A DNA stretch of 64,000 bases from Candidatus Aminicenantota bacterium (GCA_026393895.1 JAPKZG010000096.1:1-64000), one strand, 5' to 3'; shown: positions 25,037 through 34,633, numbered from the stretch's first letter. The notes: generated by a model from the sequence alone, not told the origin. Made by a program: numbers and translations.

Positions 25037-26493
25037 GAGCGCTCCTTTGCCGGGTGTTCCGTCCGAACGAGCCGCCGGGCCGCATTCAAGGCGCCGGCCC
25101 GGGTGTCGAATTCGCCGTCGAGCTGGCGCCCGTAGAGTTCCTTGAGAAGTTTCCCCATCGCCGGGCCGGGAGCGACGTTCAGTTTCAGAAGATCCCGGCC
25201 CAGCACAAGCGGCCGGATCGTTTCCTTGGAGACGTTTTGGTCCCGCATGGCCTGGAGCAGCCAGCGGGCTTCGCGGTCGAGCCCGGCCGCCGGGCGATCG
25301 CTCCGCCCGGCGCGGTCCGCGGCGTCCAGGACGGCCGCGAGCTCGAATTCGCCGGCCGTGTCGGCGGCGAATCGGTTGAACGCTTTCTTGGTTAAAACTT
25401 CGCGGTTTTGCCAGAGTTCGGCGGCCCGATGGTGAGTCCGAATCAGCCGAAGAGCGAGCTCCCGGACATCGGCCCCGTTCCAGGAGTAGATTTTCAAACG
25501 GTCGAACGCCCGCAGCGCCAGCCGCTCTCCGGCTGTATCGTGCCCGGCGCTGGTGACGGCCATCCGGCCCCGTTTGTATTCCCAATGCGTCGTTTCCGCT
25601 TTCCCCGCGTCGTGAAACAGGGCGGCCCAAAGCAGGGCGGGCCTTTTGGCCGGGTCGATTCCGAGCTTTTCGGCCAGCCGCTTGGCCTGGTCCACGGTGA
25701 TTTTCGTATGGGCCCAGACCGTGTGGTGGCCGAAATCGTCTTTCTCGGGATGAAAGACGGAATCCTGGATGACCAGCGTCAGGGCGTAGAGTTCCGGAAG
25801 GAGCGGCCGGAGGGCGCCGAGCCGGAAAAGCTCTTCCAGGCCGCGCGAAGGCCGGGGCGAACAGAGAAGGATTTTATAGAGTTCTTCGGTCACGCGTTCG
25901 ACGCTGAGCCCGGAAAGATCGACCGTCCGGGCGACCGGATAAATTTCGGGATCGATTTCGAAACCGAGAACGGAGGCGAATCTCGCCGCGCGCAGGATCC
26001 GGAGCGGATCCTCGGGAAAGGCCGAGGAATTGGTCAGACGAAGGATTTTCTCCCGGATGTCCCGGCGGCCGTCGAACGGATCGATCAGGGCGCCGTCGGA
26101 AAGCCGCCAGGCGAGGCTGTTGCACCGGAAATCGCGGCGCCGGAGGTCCTCTTCGACGGGGAGCATAGGGTCGGATTGGGCCCGGATGTCCTTGTGGCCG
26201 CGGACGGTTTTCGCCGGCGCCCGGTCGGTCCGGGGGAGGGCGATGTCGACGGTCCTCCCGGCCCGGGTGAACTTGATGACGCCGAAGCTTTTGCCCACCA
26301 GGTCGACCTTGCCCTTCGGCTCCAGGATCCGGACGATTTCGTCCAGGGGCCGTCGGGCGACAAGAAGGTCCACTTCCTCGGAGGGTTTCCGGCGGAGAAT
26401 GTCCCGGACGAATCCGCCGACGGCGTAGACGTCGCCCCCGAAAAGCCGCACGTACAGGCCTCGGTCTCGGAAATCATGCGCGAGTTTAGGCAT
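25033..26493 (-). CDS. CCA-adding enzyme / poly(A) polymerase family with HD domain
   Basis: A 486-residue class II nucleotidyltransferase that would add CCA to tRNA 3' ends or A to RNA. The head domain has VYAVGGFVRDILRRKPSEEV followed by DLLV, then RRRDFRCNSLAWRL, PFDGRRDIREKILR, FPEDPLRILRAARFA. The C-terminal half holds an HD domain (WAALFHDAGKAETTHWEYKR). The metal motif is usually DxD; here it reads E-V-D, so the first carboxylate is Glu. The start MPKLAHDF at 26493 sits about 15 bases from a predicted transcript start; upstream residues in the open frame are not homologous. HD-bearing members often also have 2',3'-phosphatase activity. Confidence 0.85.
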   Translation of the reverse strand: MPKLAHDFRDRGLYVRLFGGDVYAVGGFVRDILRRKPSEEVDLLVARRPLDEIVRILEPKGKVDLVGKSFGVIKFTRAGRTVDIALPRTDRAPAKTVRGHKDIRAQSDPMLPVEEDLRRRDFRCNSLAWRLSDGALIDPFDGRRDIREKILRLTNSSAFPEDPLRILRAARFASVLGFEIDPEIYPVARTVDLSGLSVERVTEELYKILLCSPRPSRGLEELFRLGALRPLLPELYALTLVIQDSVFHPEKDDFGHHTVWAHTKITVDQAKRLAEKLGIDPAKRPALLWAALFHDAGKAETTHWEYKRGRMAVTSAGHDTAGERLALRAFDRLKIYSWNGADVRELALRLIRTHHRAAELWQNREVLTKKAFNRFAADTAGEFELAAVLDAADRAGRSDRPAAGLDREARWLLQAMRDQNVSKETIRPLVLGRDLLKLNVAPGPAMGKLLKELYGRQLDGEFDTRAGALNAARRLVRTEHPAKERS

Positions 26494-26514
26494 CGGTTTC
26501 GAAAATCCCCGCTT

Positions 26515-26542
26515 ATTATACCGGAAAACGCCATTCCGTCGA
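26515..26542 (-). promoter_or_regulatory. Promoter of the cca-galE-receptor operon
   Basis: On the minus strand TCGACG (26537-26542), a 16-base spacer and a perfect TATAAT (26515-26520). It lies between the divergent genes at 26493 and 26582. Confidence 0.55.
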
Positions 26543-26581
26543 TTTATGGTAGAATATTTTTCCCTTGTTACGGGAACGATC

Positions 26582-27412
26582 ATGAAAAAAACGGTCATCG
26601 CGGCGATGTTAGGGCTGCTTGCGGCCGCGCTCGCCTTAGGGGACAAACCGGACCCGGAGGTTCTCCTCCGCGAGAAACGGATCATCGATCCGTCTCCCGA
26701 AGGCCTCACCCTCGTCTTCCACCTGATTTTAAGAAATCCGTCCGACGCCCCCGTCCGCCTGACCCGCTACGATTACAAGGTCGTCATTGACGATACCGAG
26801 TATCTCAACCTCAAAGTTCAGCTCGACGATCCTCTCGGGATCGAAGCCGGAGATGAAATCGTGATCGGCCTTCCGGTTAAGCTGAATTACGGGAATCTCT
26901 TCCCGGCGGCGCCGGGCTTGGAGGACAAGGATCTCGCTGTTTGTTATGTCGCGGGAGGAATGACCTTTCAGGATGAAAAGCGGCGGGACAAGCGCGTCCC
27001 GGTCGCGTTTTCGGGAGATTTCCCGGTTTACCGGGGTTTGGAATTCGTCCCCGTCCCCGTCGAAGTGAAGACCCTGACCATCGGAGGGGCGGAAATCACG
27101 GCGGGGTTCGCGATCAGAAATCCCAACGGTTTCTCGTTTTCCCTGGATCGGTTGACCTATTCCCTGGAATTGGCCGGATATTCAGCGATCAAGGGCGAAA
27201 CCGGCACCGGGACGAGAATCGCGGCCCGGGGCGAAAAAATCTTTACGTTTCCGCTGATTCTCGACTTTTTCGAGACCGGAGGTTCGGTGGCCGACGGCTT
27301 GAACGAATCGGTTCTGGACGTGCGGGTGTCGGGCGAATCCGAGGTCACGACGCCCTGGGGCCGCTGGGTCATTGCCTTCGACCGGACCGTCAAGACTGCC
27401 GTTCGAAAATAA
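26582..27412 (+). CDS. LEA type 2 (WHy-domain) family exported protein
   Basis: A 276-residue protein from the ATG in MKKTVIAAMLGLLAAALALG, a signal peptide; an earlier ATG at 26546 would add residues ahead of the signal. The mature part holds two copies of the LEA14-like beta-sandwich: the first has EGLTLVFHLILRNPSDAPVR and YDYKVVIDD, the second ITAGFAIRNPNGFSFSLDRL and TYSLELAG. The IRNPN-type motif is the family's mark. Such proteins are thought to be general binding or protective modules in the periplasm. GATCATGAAA gives no strong ribosome binding site; GGGAACG is the nearest. Confidence 0.8.
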   Translation: MKKTVIAAMLGLLAAALALGDKPDPEVLLREKRIIDPSPEGLTLVFHLILRNPSDAPVRLTRYDYKVVIDDTEYLNLKVQLDDPLGIEAGDEIVIGLPVKLNYGNLFPAAPGLEDKDLAVCYVAGGMTFQDEKRRDKRVPVAFSGDFPVYRGLEFVPVPVEVKTLTIGGAEITAGFAIRNPNGFSFSLDRLTYSLELAGYSAIKGETGTGTRIAARGEKIFTFPLILDFFETGGSVADGLNESVLDVRVSGESEVTTPWGRWVIAFDRTVKTAVRK

Positions 27413-27548
27413 CGTCCCGCCCGCGGGTCCCGGAAAAAGAAAGAGGACAACTGACCTTTTTTCGCCACAACCGGACGGCTCGCTCCCGGGGAAAGCCGAA
27501 TGGCACGGATTTTGCTATTGTTTTGGGTGTTGAAGTAGGAGAACGACG

Positions 27549-28316
27549 ATGAAAAAAAGATTATTGATCGCGATTCTGGTTTTCGGGCTCGCGGCCGGAG
27601 CGGCTTCGGCCAATGTCCTGACGATCAGGATGAATTATTTCGTCCCCCGCCTGACGACGGGGAATTTCTGGGACATCGAGTTTGAGAACATGCAGTTTAA
27701 AAAGACGACGTTCCAGGACGTGTCCCTCGGCATCCAATACGAAGCCTTCGTCAGCCGGGATTTCAGTTTGGTCATCGGCCTCGATATCTTCAAGAAAAGC
27801 AAAGGGGCGTATTACAAGGATTGGGTCGGATATGAACTCGAGGACGGCGACTATGCCTTCCCGGCGGATGAATTTAGGGGCGATTTCGTCCCCTCCCACT
27901 CGCTCACGTATTCGGTCGCGCCCCTTCAGGCGTCCATCAAATGGACGCCGTTCGGCCGGCGGGGGAACGTGATTCCCTATATCGGCGGTGGCGTTAATGC
28001 GACGTTCTGGAACGTGCGGATACAGGGCGACCAGATCTTTTTCAAAGACGAATATATCTATGAGGATCAATTCGGCCAGGTTTTGGTCTACCCGATCTAC
28101 AAAGTCGACGCCAGAGAGAGCGACGGCCTCGGCCGCGTTTCGTTCGGCTGGCAGGCGTTCGGCGGGTTGATGATTCCCGTCGGCCGCCGGATGACCATCG
28201 ACGTCGGCGGCCAGTACTTTTCCTGTCCGGCGGAATTCACCAACGCCTTCGAAGGGTTCCAACCGATCGACGTCGGCGGGTACCAGTTTTCTCTCGGGGT
28301 CAATTACTGGTTCTAA
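27549..28316 (+). CDS. Outer-membrane beta-barrel protein (OmpW-like layout)
   Basis: A 255-residue exported protein with a textbook signal peptide (MKKRLLIAILVFGLAAGAAS, cleaved after A-N-A type residues). The mature protein alternates hydrophobic and polar residues: DVSLGIQYEAFVSRDFSLVI, LQASIKWTPFGRRGNVIPYI, GGGVNATFWNV, and ends FSLGVNYWF with terminal Phe, the hallmark of outer-membrane barrels. About eight strands fit the length. GTAGGAGAACGACG is the ribosome binding site. No ligand can be inferred. Confidence 0.75.
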   Translation: MKKRLLIAILVFGLAAGAASANVLTIRMNYFVPRLTTGNFWDIEFENMQFKKTTFQDVSLGIQYEAFVSRDFSLVIGLDIFKKSKGAYYKDWVGYELEDGDYAFPADEFRGDFVPSHSLTYSVAPLQASIKWTPFGRRGNVIPYIGGGVNATFWNVRIQGDQIFFKDEYIYEDQFGQVLVYPIYKVDARESDGLGRVSFGWQAFGGLMIPVGRRMTIDVGGQYFSCPAEFTNAFEGFQPIDVGGYQFSLGVNYWF

Positions 28317-28476
28317 GAGGCCGTCTCGGCGGACCGGCCTCCGCCGGATCACCCGGCTTTCCCTTCGTCCCGGTCCGGGCCGGGTCGCGTCTGGAATTTT
28401 CCGGTTTCGAAAATTCGAAAAAAAGAGTGGAAAATTCGCGCGAAATAGAGCATAATCCTGCGAAGGAAAAGTATTG

Positions 28477-29112
28477 ATGTCTTTCCGTGTCGTTCGAATC
28501 AACCCGAAGAAATATGATCTGGAGCCCGTGCGAAAAATCCGCGATGATATTCTTGCCGGCGGGATCGTCATTTTCCCGACGGAAACGTTTTACGGATTGG
28601 GGGCGAACGCTTTTTCCCCGGACGGCGTGCGGGAAGTGTACGCCTTCAAGGAGCGCGATAAGGGAAAACCGCTGCCCATCGTGGCCGCGGACGCGGAATC
28701 GGTTCTGTCCTATAGCGAACATCTCCCCCGGGTCTTCTTCGATCTGATCCGGCAGTTCTGGCCGGGTCCTCTAACGCTCGTCGTCCACGCCCGCCCTCTG
28801 TTTCCGCCGAAAATGCTGGGGCCGAACAACACGATCGCCGTCCGCGTTCCGGGGATGGCCTGGCTGAGGGATTTTCTGAAGGATCTGGGCGTTCCCCTGA
28901 CGTCTACGAGCGCCAATCGGTCGGGCCATGGAGAAATCGCCGATCCGTTCAAAATCTTCCGGGATTTTGAGGATCGAAACGTGACGATCATCGACGCCGG
29001 CCGGACGACCTGCGGGTTGTCGAGCACGATCGTCGATGTGACTTCGAACCCGCCGAAAATTCTCCGCGAAGGCGCGATCCCGACCGAGTGCGTCGCGCCG
29101 TTTCTGTTCTGA
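28477..29112 (+). CDS. tsaC: L-threonylcarbamoyladenylate synthase (YrdC/Sua5 family)
   Basis: Makes threonylcarbamoyl-AMP from Thr, bicarbonate and ATP, the first step of t6A37 modification of ANN-decoding tRNAs. The 211-residue single-domain product has AGGIVIFPTETFYGLGANAF, YAFKERDKGKPLPIVAADAE, FWPGPLTLVVHA, TIAVRVPGMAWLRDFL and the C-terminal TSTSANRSGH and STIVDVTSNPPKILREGAIP. All are YrdC signatures. The ATG at 28477 follows AAGGAAAAGTATT; a TTG at 28474 is directly before it and unneeded. It lacks the extra Sua5 domain, hence TsaC. Confidence 0.9.
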   Translation: MSFRVVRINPKKYDLEPVRKIRDDILAGGIVIFPTETFYGLGANAFSPDGVREVYAFKERDKGKPLPIVAADAESVLSYSEHLPRVFFDLIRQFWPGPLTLVVHARPLFPPKMLGPNNTIAVRVPGMAWLRDFLKDLGVPLTSTSANRSGHGEIADPFKIFRDFEDRNVTIIDAGRTTCGLSSTIVDVTSNPPKILREGAIPTECVAPFLF

Positions 29113-29119
29113 TCCCCGC

Positions 29120-31072
29120 CTACTTCACCTTCGCCCCGGTCGGGACGTCCGCTTCAAAAAAGGGAATGGCCGACTTGTCGCCGGAAACAGCCGCAAGAAG
29201 CATGCCCTGCGATTCAACGCCGCGGATGACTGCGGGCTTGAGGTTCACGATGACGATGAATTTTTTCCCCACCAGCTGCTCGGGCGCGTAGGTTTCGGCC
29301 ACGCCGGCCACGATCTGCCGCTGTTCCGTCCCCAGGTCGATTTTGAGTTTCAGGAGTTTTTTGGCGCCCTCGACCTTGACCGCTTCGAGAACGTGGGCGA
29401 CACGCAGTTCCAATTTGGCGAATTCGTCGTAGGTGATGATGTTTTGATCGACAGATGGGGTTTTGGGTTCGTCCATGGGTTGTTCCTTTGAAGTCCCGGG
29501 TTCTTCGGCTAAAAACGCCTTTAAGTCCACGCGCGGAAACAGCGGCGTCGGTTCCTTGAGGATATGCCCGATATCCAGGCCGGCGAAGGCCAGATCGTCG
29601 AACCGGACATCCTGGACCGAGCCGCTTTCCCCGAGAAATTCCCACATCTTTTGGGCCGAACCGGGCATAACCGGGGCGATCAGCGCAGCCACGCCCCGGA
29701 GGGACGCCGCCGCCTGATAAAGCACGCGGGCCAGCCGCGGCCGCAGGGCCGGATCTTTGTGAAGTTTCCACGGGGCGTTGTCGGCCAGATATTTGTTAAC
29801 CGTCGTGATGAAGGCCCAGATTTCCTCCAGGGCCTTGTTCAGGGCGTAGGAATCGTATTGGGCGACCGCCCATTTCTTCATTTCCTCAAAGGCCTTCCGG
29901 ATCTCCGCGTCGGCCGGGTTCTCCGCGGCGGGCGGGGGGATCTTCCCCTGGAAATAATTGCGGATCATGGTCAGCGCCCGGCTGACGAGGTTGCCCAGAT
30001 CGTTGGCCAGGTCGGAATTGACCCGGTGGATGAACCCCTCATGGCTGAAATTTCCGTCCAGCCCGATCGGAACTTCCCGCAGGAGGAAATACCGGAGCGG
30101 ATCGGGGCCCATCGCCCGGATGAGAACATACGGGTCCAGCACGTTGCCCTTCGACTTGGACATCTTGGCTTCGTCCTTCATCCACCAGCCGTGGCCGAAG
30201 ACGCATTCGGGAAGCGGCAACCTCGAGGCCATGAGGAAGGCCGGCCAGAACACGGCGTGGAAGCGGAGGATATCCTTGCCGATCAGGTGGACCGAAGCCG
30301 GCCAGAATTTTTCGAACAGAGCCGGGTCCCGGTCGTAACCGATTCCGGTCACGTAATTGTGCAGGGCGTCGAACCAGACGTAAATCGTGTGGGCCGGGTC
30401 GCCGGGGACCGGGACACCCCACTTGACCGTCGTCCGGGTGATGCTCAGGTCTTTGAGCCCGCCGCGGACGAAACTCGTGACTTCGTTCATCCGGCTTTGA
30501 GGACGGACGAACTGCGGATGGGTCCGGTAATGATCGAGCAGTTTCTGCTGATAGGCGGAAAGCCGGAAGAAATACGTTTCCTCGGAAACGACCTGGGCTT
30601 TCCGGCCGCAATCCGGGCAGGTTTTCGTCCCGTCCTTGTCGAGGGCCACGTCCTCGGTGAGGAAGTTCTCGTCCGAAACGCAGTACCAGCCCTTATATTC
30701 GCCTTTGTAGATGTCGCCCCGGTCGAGAAGGATTTTAAAGAGCTTCTGAACTCCTTTCTCGTGGATGTCCATGGTCGTCCGGATGAAGAAATCCGGCTCG
30801 CAGTCGAGGGCTTTCCAGAGGTCGAAAAACCGGACGACGACCTTGTCCGCCCAGGCGCGCGGGTCGACGCCGTGCGCGGTGGCCGCTTTCTCCACCTTCT
30901 GGCCGTGTTCGTCCGTGCCGGTGAGGAAGAAGACGTCCCGGCCGTTCATTTTCATAAACCGGGCCAGGGTGTCGGCGATGATCGTCGTATAGGCGTGGCC
31001 GATGTGGGGGACATCGTTGACGTAGTAAATCGGCGTCGTGACGTAAAACGGAGGCTTAGACTTCTTTGCCAC
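29120..31072 (-). CDS. metG: Methionyl-tRNA synthetase
   Basis: Charges tRNA-Met; class Ia enzyme. The 650-residue product has the HIGH motif in [20 protein letters not shown], the CxxC zinc pair ([11 protein letters not shown]), [20 protein letters not shown] and the KMSKS motif in [20 protein letters not shown]. The C-terminus is an EMAP/tRNA-binding dimerisation domain ([20 protein letters not shown] to [12 protein letters not shown]). Only one CxxC pair of the zinc knuckle is evident (the type with a single knuckle). The first codons overlap folE by 17 bases. Last gene of the larC-folE-metG operon. Confidence 0.95.
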   Translation of the reverse strand: MAKKSKPPFYVTTPIYYVNDVPHIGHAYTTIIADTLARFMKMNGRDVFFLTGTDEHGQKVEKAATAHGVDPRAWADKVVVRFFDLWKALDCEPDFFIRTTMDIHEKGVQKLFKILLDRGDIYKGEYKGWYCVSDENFLTEDVALDKDGTKTCPDCGRKAQVVSEETYFFRLSAYQQKLLDHYRTHPQFVRPQSRMNEVTSFVRGGLKDLSITRTTVKWGVPVPGDPAHTIYVWFDALHNYVTGIGYDRDPALFEKFWPASVHLIGKDILRFHAVFWPAFLMASRLPLPECVFGHGWWMKDEAKMSKSKGNVLDPYVLIRAMGPDPLRYFLLREVPIGLDGNFSHEGFIHRVNSDLANDLGNLVSRALTMIRNYFQGKIPPPAAENPADAEIRKAFEEMKKWAVAQYDSYALNKALEEIWAFITTVNKYLADNAPWKLHKDPALRPRLARVLYQAAASLRGVAALIAPVMPGSAQKMWEFLGESGSVQDVRFDDLAFAGLDIGHILKEPTPLFPRVDLKAFLAEEPGTSKEQPMDEPKTPSVDQNIITYDEFAKLELRVAHVLEAVKVEGAKKLLKLKIDLGTEQRQIVAGVAETYAPEQLVGKKFIVIVNLKPAVIRGVESQGMLLAAVSGDKSAIPFFEADVPTGAKVK

Positions 31073-31664
31073 TGGATAATCCTCCCCGGATCAGGGAAAT
31101 GGCTTCGAGGCGGGTCACGGAACGGGTCCGGAACATCCCGCGCACGGCCGAAGTGACGGTGATGGCTTTGGGCTTTTTAGCTCCGCGCATGGATACGCAC
31201 ATGTGCTCGGCCTCGATCACGACGATGACCCCAAGCGGGTCCAGGTGTTCCATGATGATGTCGGCGACCTGCTTGGTCAGCCGCTCCTGGACCTGGAGAC
31301 GGCGGGACAGCGTTTCTACCACCCGGGCGATTTTTGAGAGGCCGACGATCCGGCCGCCTTTGGGGATGTAGGCGACGTGGGCGACCCCGGCGAACGGGAG
31401 CATGTGATGCTCGCACATCGAATAGAGGGGAATGTTCTTGATCAGCACCATCTCGTCGTGCTTTTCCTCGTGAACGGCCCGGAGATGAGTTTCGGGGTTT
31501 TCCTGGAGGCCGCCGAGGATTTCGGCGTACATCCGGGCGACCCGCTGGGGTGTGCCCCGCAGGTCCGGCCGGTTCGGGTCTTCGCCCACGCCCTCGAGAA
31601 TCAAACGGACGCCGCGTTCGATTTTTCGGAGGTCCATCCCCTTGGTTTTGGGTTTCGGTGTCAT
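31056..31664 (-). CDS. folE: GTP cyclohydrolase I
   Basis: Converts GTP to 7,8-dihydroneopterin triphosphate, the entry to folate (and to queuosine and biopterin). The 202-residue product has [19 protein letters not shown], the zinc ligands in [20 protein letters not shown] (Cys, His) with the later Cys in [15 protein letters not shown], and [20 protein letters not shown]. Length is typical of the type IA enzyme. It begins 7 bases after the larC stop and overlaps metG, so the three genes are translated together. queA nearby at 49 kb also needs this pathway, through preQ0, if queuosine is made de novo. Confidence 0.94.
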   Translation of the reverse strand: MTPKPKTKGMDLRKIERGVRLILEGVGEDPNRPDLRGTPQRVARMYAEILGGLQENPETHLRAVHEEKHDEMVLIKNIPLYSMCEHHMLPFAGVAHVAYIPKGGRIVGLSKIARVVETLSRRLQVQERLTKQVADIIMEHLDPLGVIVVIEAEHMCVSMRGAKKPKAITVTSAVRGMFRTRSVTRLEAISLIRGGLSSGKEV

Positions 31665-31671
31665 GGGGGTT

Positions 31672-32847
31672 TCATCCTTTGAGGCGGATGTTCGCCGCCT
31701 CGGCCGCCCGCCGCAGGACGTCCTTGAGGGGAAGTTTTTTCGCCCGGGAAAGAGCGAGACAATCCTCGTATTCCGGCTGGACGTTGATCGGCCGGCCGTC
31801 GAGGAGGGCCGTTTTGACCCGGATGGGCCGGCCTTCCAGCCGGATGGTCTCGATCCGGCGGACGAGCGCCCGCCGCTCCACCGGGAAGTAACGAAGGCCG
31901 ATCGAGCTCGTTTCCGTGAAAACGGCGGCGATCAGGGTTTCGAGGGCGGCCGATTCGGTGAGAAGCGTCAGTTTCGTCCCCAACCGATTTTTTTTCATGA
32001 CGACCGGGGTGAGATGGACGTCGAGGGCTCCTTTTTCCAAGGCCCGGTCCATGAACGCCGCCAGGACCTGGGGATTGGCATCGTCGATCGTCGCCTCCAG
32101 GAGATAAACGTGCTTGTCCGGGGAAAAATTTCGTCGGTCGCCGTAAAAAGCGCGGAGGATGTTGGGGAGCGTCTCGATGTCCCGGCCGCCGGCGCCGCAA
32201 CCAATTCGGTCATAGGTCAGTTCTGGAAATGACGTGAACTTCGAGACGAATGTTTTAATCAAGGCGGCCCCGGTGGGCGTGACGAGCTCGGTTTGGGCAT
32301 GGGCGGAATATACGGGGATACCGCGGAGAAGCTCGGCCGCCGCCGGCGGAGGGACCGGAAGAATGCCGTGGGCGGTCCGGACGGAACCCGCGCCGACGTT
32401 GAGGGGCGAACAGAAAAATTCGCCGATTCCGAGGGTTTCCGCCAGCCAACAGGCGCCGAGGATGTCGACGAGGGCGTCGTCGGCCCCGGCCTCGTGGAGA
32501 TGGACGCGATCGAACGTTTCGCCGTGGACTTTCGCTTCGGCCGCGAACAAGGCCTCGAAAACGGTCCGCCCGCGTTCTTTCACCGAAGCCGGGAGAGCCG
32601 CTTTTTTGATCAACCCGGCGACGTCCTTCCACCGGCGGGCAGGCGAGCCCTTGCCCCGTATTTCAACGTCGATCTTGCGGGCCCGAAGATGCGAGCGTTC
32701 GACTTCGCGGACCCTGATCCGGACGGGCAGGTTCAAACCGTTCATGACGGTTTTATATTCGGTCGGCGAAACGCCCAGGTCGAGCAGGGCGGACGAGATC
32801 ATGTCGCCGCTCAGCCCGGCGGAAGCGTCGAAATAGACGAATTTCAT
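31672..32847 (-). CDS. larC: Nickel-pincer-cofactor biosynthesis protein LarC
   Basis: LarC inserts nickel into the pyridinium dithiocarboxylate precursor to give the NPN cofactor of lactate racemase and its relatives (CTP-dependent cyclometallase). The 391-residue single-frame product has [73 protein letters not shown] and the C-terminal domain with [18 protein letters not shown] and [15 protein letters not shown]. In Lactobacillus the two halves are linked by a programmed frameshift; here one frame covers both. larA, larB and larE are not in the window. Confidence 0.92.
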   Translation of the reverse strand: MKFVYFDASAGLSGDMISSALLDLGVSPTEYKTVMNGLNLPVRIRVREVERSHLRARKIDVEIRGKGSPARRWKDVAGLIKKAALPASVKERGRTVFEALFAAEAKVHGETFDRVHLHEAGADDALVDILGACWLAETLGIGEFFCSPLNVGAGSVRTAHGILPVPPPAAAELLRGIPVYSAHAQTELVTPTGAALIKTFVSKFTSFPELTYDRIGCGAGGRDIETLPNILRAFYGDRRNFSPDKHVYLLEATIDDANPQVLAAFMDRALEKGALDVHLTPVVMKKNRLGTKLTLLTESAALETLIAAVFTETSSIGLRYFPVERRALVRRIETIRLEGRPIRVKTALLDGRPINVQPEYEDCLALSRAKKLPLKDVLRRAAEAANIRLKG

Positions 32848-32983
32848 GGGGTCATACCACGCGATGAGTTACGATAGCACAAATGAGGAAACGAGGGTAG
32901 GGCAGGGGCGGCAACGCGCTCCTTGACTTGTTCCCGGGGCGGAGTTTGGATGATCGGGCGACACGGCGTCGCTCCAGAGATTT

Positions 32984-33313
32984 ATGTCCGCGGACACCGA
33001 TACCCACCCGCCCCTTGCCCTGACGGTTTCTTCTCCTCATCTCGCGTTCATCGTCTGCCTTCTCCTCGGGATCTCGCTCGCTCCGCTCTATTTCGGGAAA
33101 ATCAACGCTCCGGATAAATCGGACATCAAGGCGATGGCCCCGGCCATTCGTGCTTGGACGGCGGAAGGCCGGCCCGTCGCGACTCGCGCCCTCGGCGAGG
33201 ATTTCCGGAACACGCTCGTCCCGGTCGCCCGTTCCGGCCGCTTCCTCCTGATTACGAACTGGGCGGAGTTCGAGAAGCTGGTTCCGAAGATTTTTCCGAT
33301 CCTGCTCCATTGA
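32984..33313 (+). CDS. Small membrane-anchored hypothetical, maybe a transferase tail
   Basis: A 109-residue frame with one hydrophobic segment (LAFIVCLLLGISLAPLYFG) and a soluble tail: KINAPDKSDIKAMAPAIRAW, TAEGRPVATRAL, then FLLITNWAEFEKLVPKIFPI. This layout (last helix, then N-P/S-K-A--- and a short alpha/beta end domain) resembles the C-terminal end of ArnT/PMT-type glycosyltransferases, so it may be a beheaded gene. There is no good ribosome binding site. Directly after it comes the 58-bp tandem repeat. Low certainty. Confidence 0.4.
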   Translation: MSADTDTHPPLALTVSSPHLAFIVCLLLGISLAPLYFGKINAPDKSDIKAMAPAIRAWTAEGRPVATRALGEDFRNTLVPVARSGRFLLITNWAEFEKLVPKIFPILLH

Positions 33314-33343
33314 CGATTTCGACCGAAAACCCCATTCACCGAA

Positions 33344-33599
33344 TTGTCCTGACTTCGTGAAGGACTACCCGGCCTTGTTTTCTTTCGAAGCCGTGTCCGG
33401 ATTGTCCTGACTTCGTGAAGGACTACCCGGCCTTGTTTTCTTTCGAAGCTGTGTCCGGGTTGTCCTGACTTCGTGAAGGACTACCCGGCCTCGTTTTCTT
33501 TCGAAGCTATGTCCGGGTTGTCCTGACTTCGTGAAGGACTACCCGGCCTCGTTTTCTTTCGAAGCTGTGTCCGGGTTGCTCTGACTTCGTGAAGGACTA
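33344..33599. repeat. 58-bp tandem direct repeat, 4.4 copies
   Basis: Four full units at 33344-33401, 33402-33459, 33460-33517 and 33518-33575 and a 24-base fifth unit (33576-33599). Each starts TTGTCCTGACTTCGTGAAGG (fifth: TTGCTCTGAC...) and they differ at only a few positions. Each unit holds the near-palindromes CTTCGTGAAG and TTTCGAAG. There are no variable spacers, so this is not a CRISPR array. It fills the gap between 33313 and the mtnP promoter. Confidence 0.95.
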
Positions 33600-33636
33600 A
33601 CACCGTAAGATTCCCTTCGGGAATCCTTGCGGTGTT
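33599..33636 (+). terminator. Hairpin between the tandem repeat and mtnP
   Basis: AACACCG (33599-33605) pairs with CGGTGTT (33630-33636), and inside GATTCCC (33609-33615) pairs with GGGAATC (33619-33625) around a TTC loop. It overlaps the -35 box of the next promoter. It may terminate transcription from the left or act on mtnP expression. Confidence 0.5.
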
Positions 33637-33663
33637 GACTCTCCCCAGGGGAAAAGATATCTT
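33635..33663 (+). promoter_or_regulatory. Promoter of mtnP
   Basis: TTGACT (33635-33640), 17-base spacer, TATCTT (33658-33663). The ATG of mtnP at 33689 follows with AAAGGAG as ribosome binding site. Confidence 0.55.
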
Positions 33664-33688
33664 TAAACTCCTGTTGAAAGGAGACCCC

Positions 33689-34633
33689 ATGACTCCGAAA
33701 AAAACCGCGCAAAGATCCGGAAAAACCCCCGTCAAAAAAACTTCTTCGGCCCGGAAACCTGAGGCCCTCCGGGCGGAAATCGGCATTCTCGGCGGGACGG
33801 GATTATATGAAATCGAAGGCATCCATGACCTGAAAGAAGTCCGGTTGCGGACGCCCTGGGGAGATCCCTCGGACGAATATATCCTCGGCATGCTCGAAGG
33901 CCGCCGGGTCGCCTTTCTCAGCCGACACGGCCGCGGCCACCGTTTTGGCCCGTCCGAGATCAACTACCGGGCTAATGTCTATGGGTTCAAAATTCTCGGG
34001 GTCGACCGGTTGATTTCGATCAACTCGGTCGGGTCGCTCCGGGAGGAAATCCACCCCCGCGACATTGTCTTCGCCGACCAGTTCATCGACAAGACGAAAC
34101 GGGCCAGCACGTTTTTCGGGGAAGGCTGCGTCGCCCACATCTCCTTGGCCGATCCGGTCTGCCCGCAGCTTTCCCGGCATTGCCACCAAATAGCCGTCGG
34201 CCTCGGCATCCGGTCGCGCCTCGGCGCGACGTATGTCTGCATGGAGGGCCCGGCCTTTTCGACCCGGGCGGAATCGAGAATGCACCGGATCTGGGGCGGC
34301 GACCTGATCGGGATGACCGCGGCGACCGAAGCGAAGCTTTTCCGCGAGGCGGAAATCTGCTATACGACGATGAACCTGGCCACCGATTACGATACCTGGC
34401 GGGAGCAGGACGAAGGTGTTACGGTGGGCATGATCTTCGAAAACCTGCGGGAGAACATCTCGAAGGCCAAGGAGATTATCCGGAAAGCCGTGGCGACGCT
34501 CCCCGCTTATGACGACACGGCCTGCCGGTGCCGGCACGTCCTGGCGGCGGCGGTCGTCACCGCGGCCAAGCATGTCCCGGCCGCAACCCGGAAAAAACTT
34601 GCCCTCTTCGTCCCCGAATACCGAGGCCGCTGA
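33689..34633 (+). CDS. mtnP: S-methyl-5'-thioadenosine phosphorylase
   Basis: Splits methylthioadenosine with phosphate into adenine and 5-methylthioribose 1-phosphate (methionine/purine salvage). The 314-residue product has a basic N-terminal extension (TPKKTAQRSGKTPVKKTSSA), then IGILGGTGLYEIEGI, FLSRHGRGHRFGPSEINYRA, the signature YVCMEGPAFSTRAESRMHRI and GMTAATEAKLFREAEICYTT, NLATDYDTW. These fit MTA phosphorylase rather than purine nucleoside phosphorylase (TAATEAKL, D in TDYD). The ATG at 33689 with AAAGGAGACCCC is preferred over an upstream GTG. A PfkB kinase gene follows after 35 bases. Confidence 0.9.
   Translation: MTPKKTAQRSGKTPVKKTSSARKPEALRAEIGILGGTGLYEIEGIHDLKEVRLRTPWGDPSDEYILGMLEGRRVAFLSRHGRGHRFGPSEINYRANVYGFKILGVDRLISINSVGSLREEIHPRDIVFADQFIDKTKRASTFFGEGCVAHISLADPVCPQLSRHCHQIAVGLGIRSRLGATYVCMEGPAFSTRAESRMHRIWGGDLIGMTAATEAKLFREAEICYTTMNLATDYDTWREQDEGVTVGMIFENLRENISKAKEIIRKAVATLPAYDDTACRCRHVLAAAVVTAAKHVPAATRKKLALFVPEYRGR

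Noticed and set aside
24062-25630. 522-codon reading of galE with a long N-terminal extension
   Set aside because: The extra 198 codons are the out-of-frame shadow of the cca gene; the family N-terminus (Rossmann motif) starts at the ATG at 25036.
33344-33599. Possible CRISPR array
   Set aside because: Units are contiguous 58-bp copies without unique spacers and no cas gene lies nearby.
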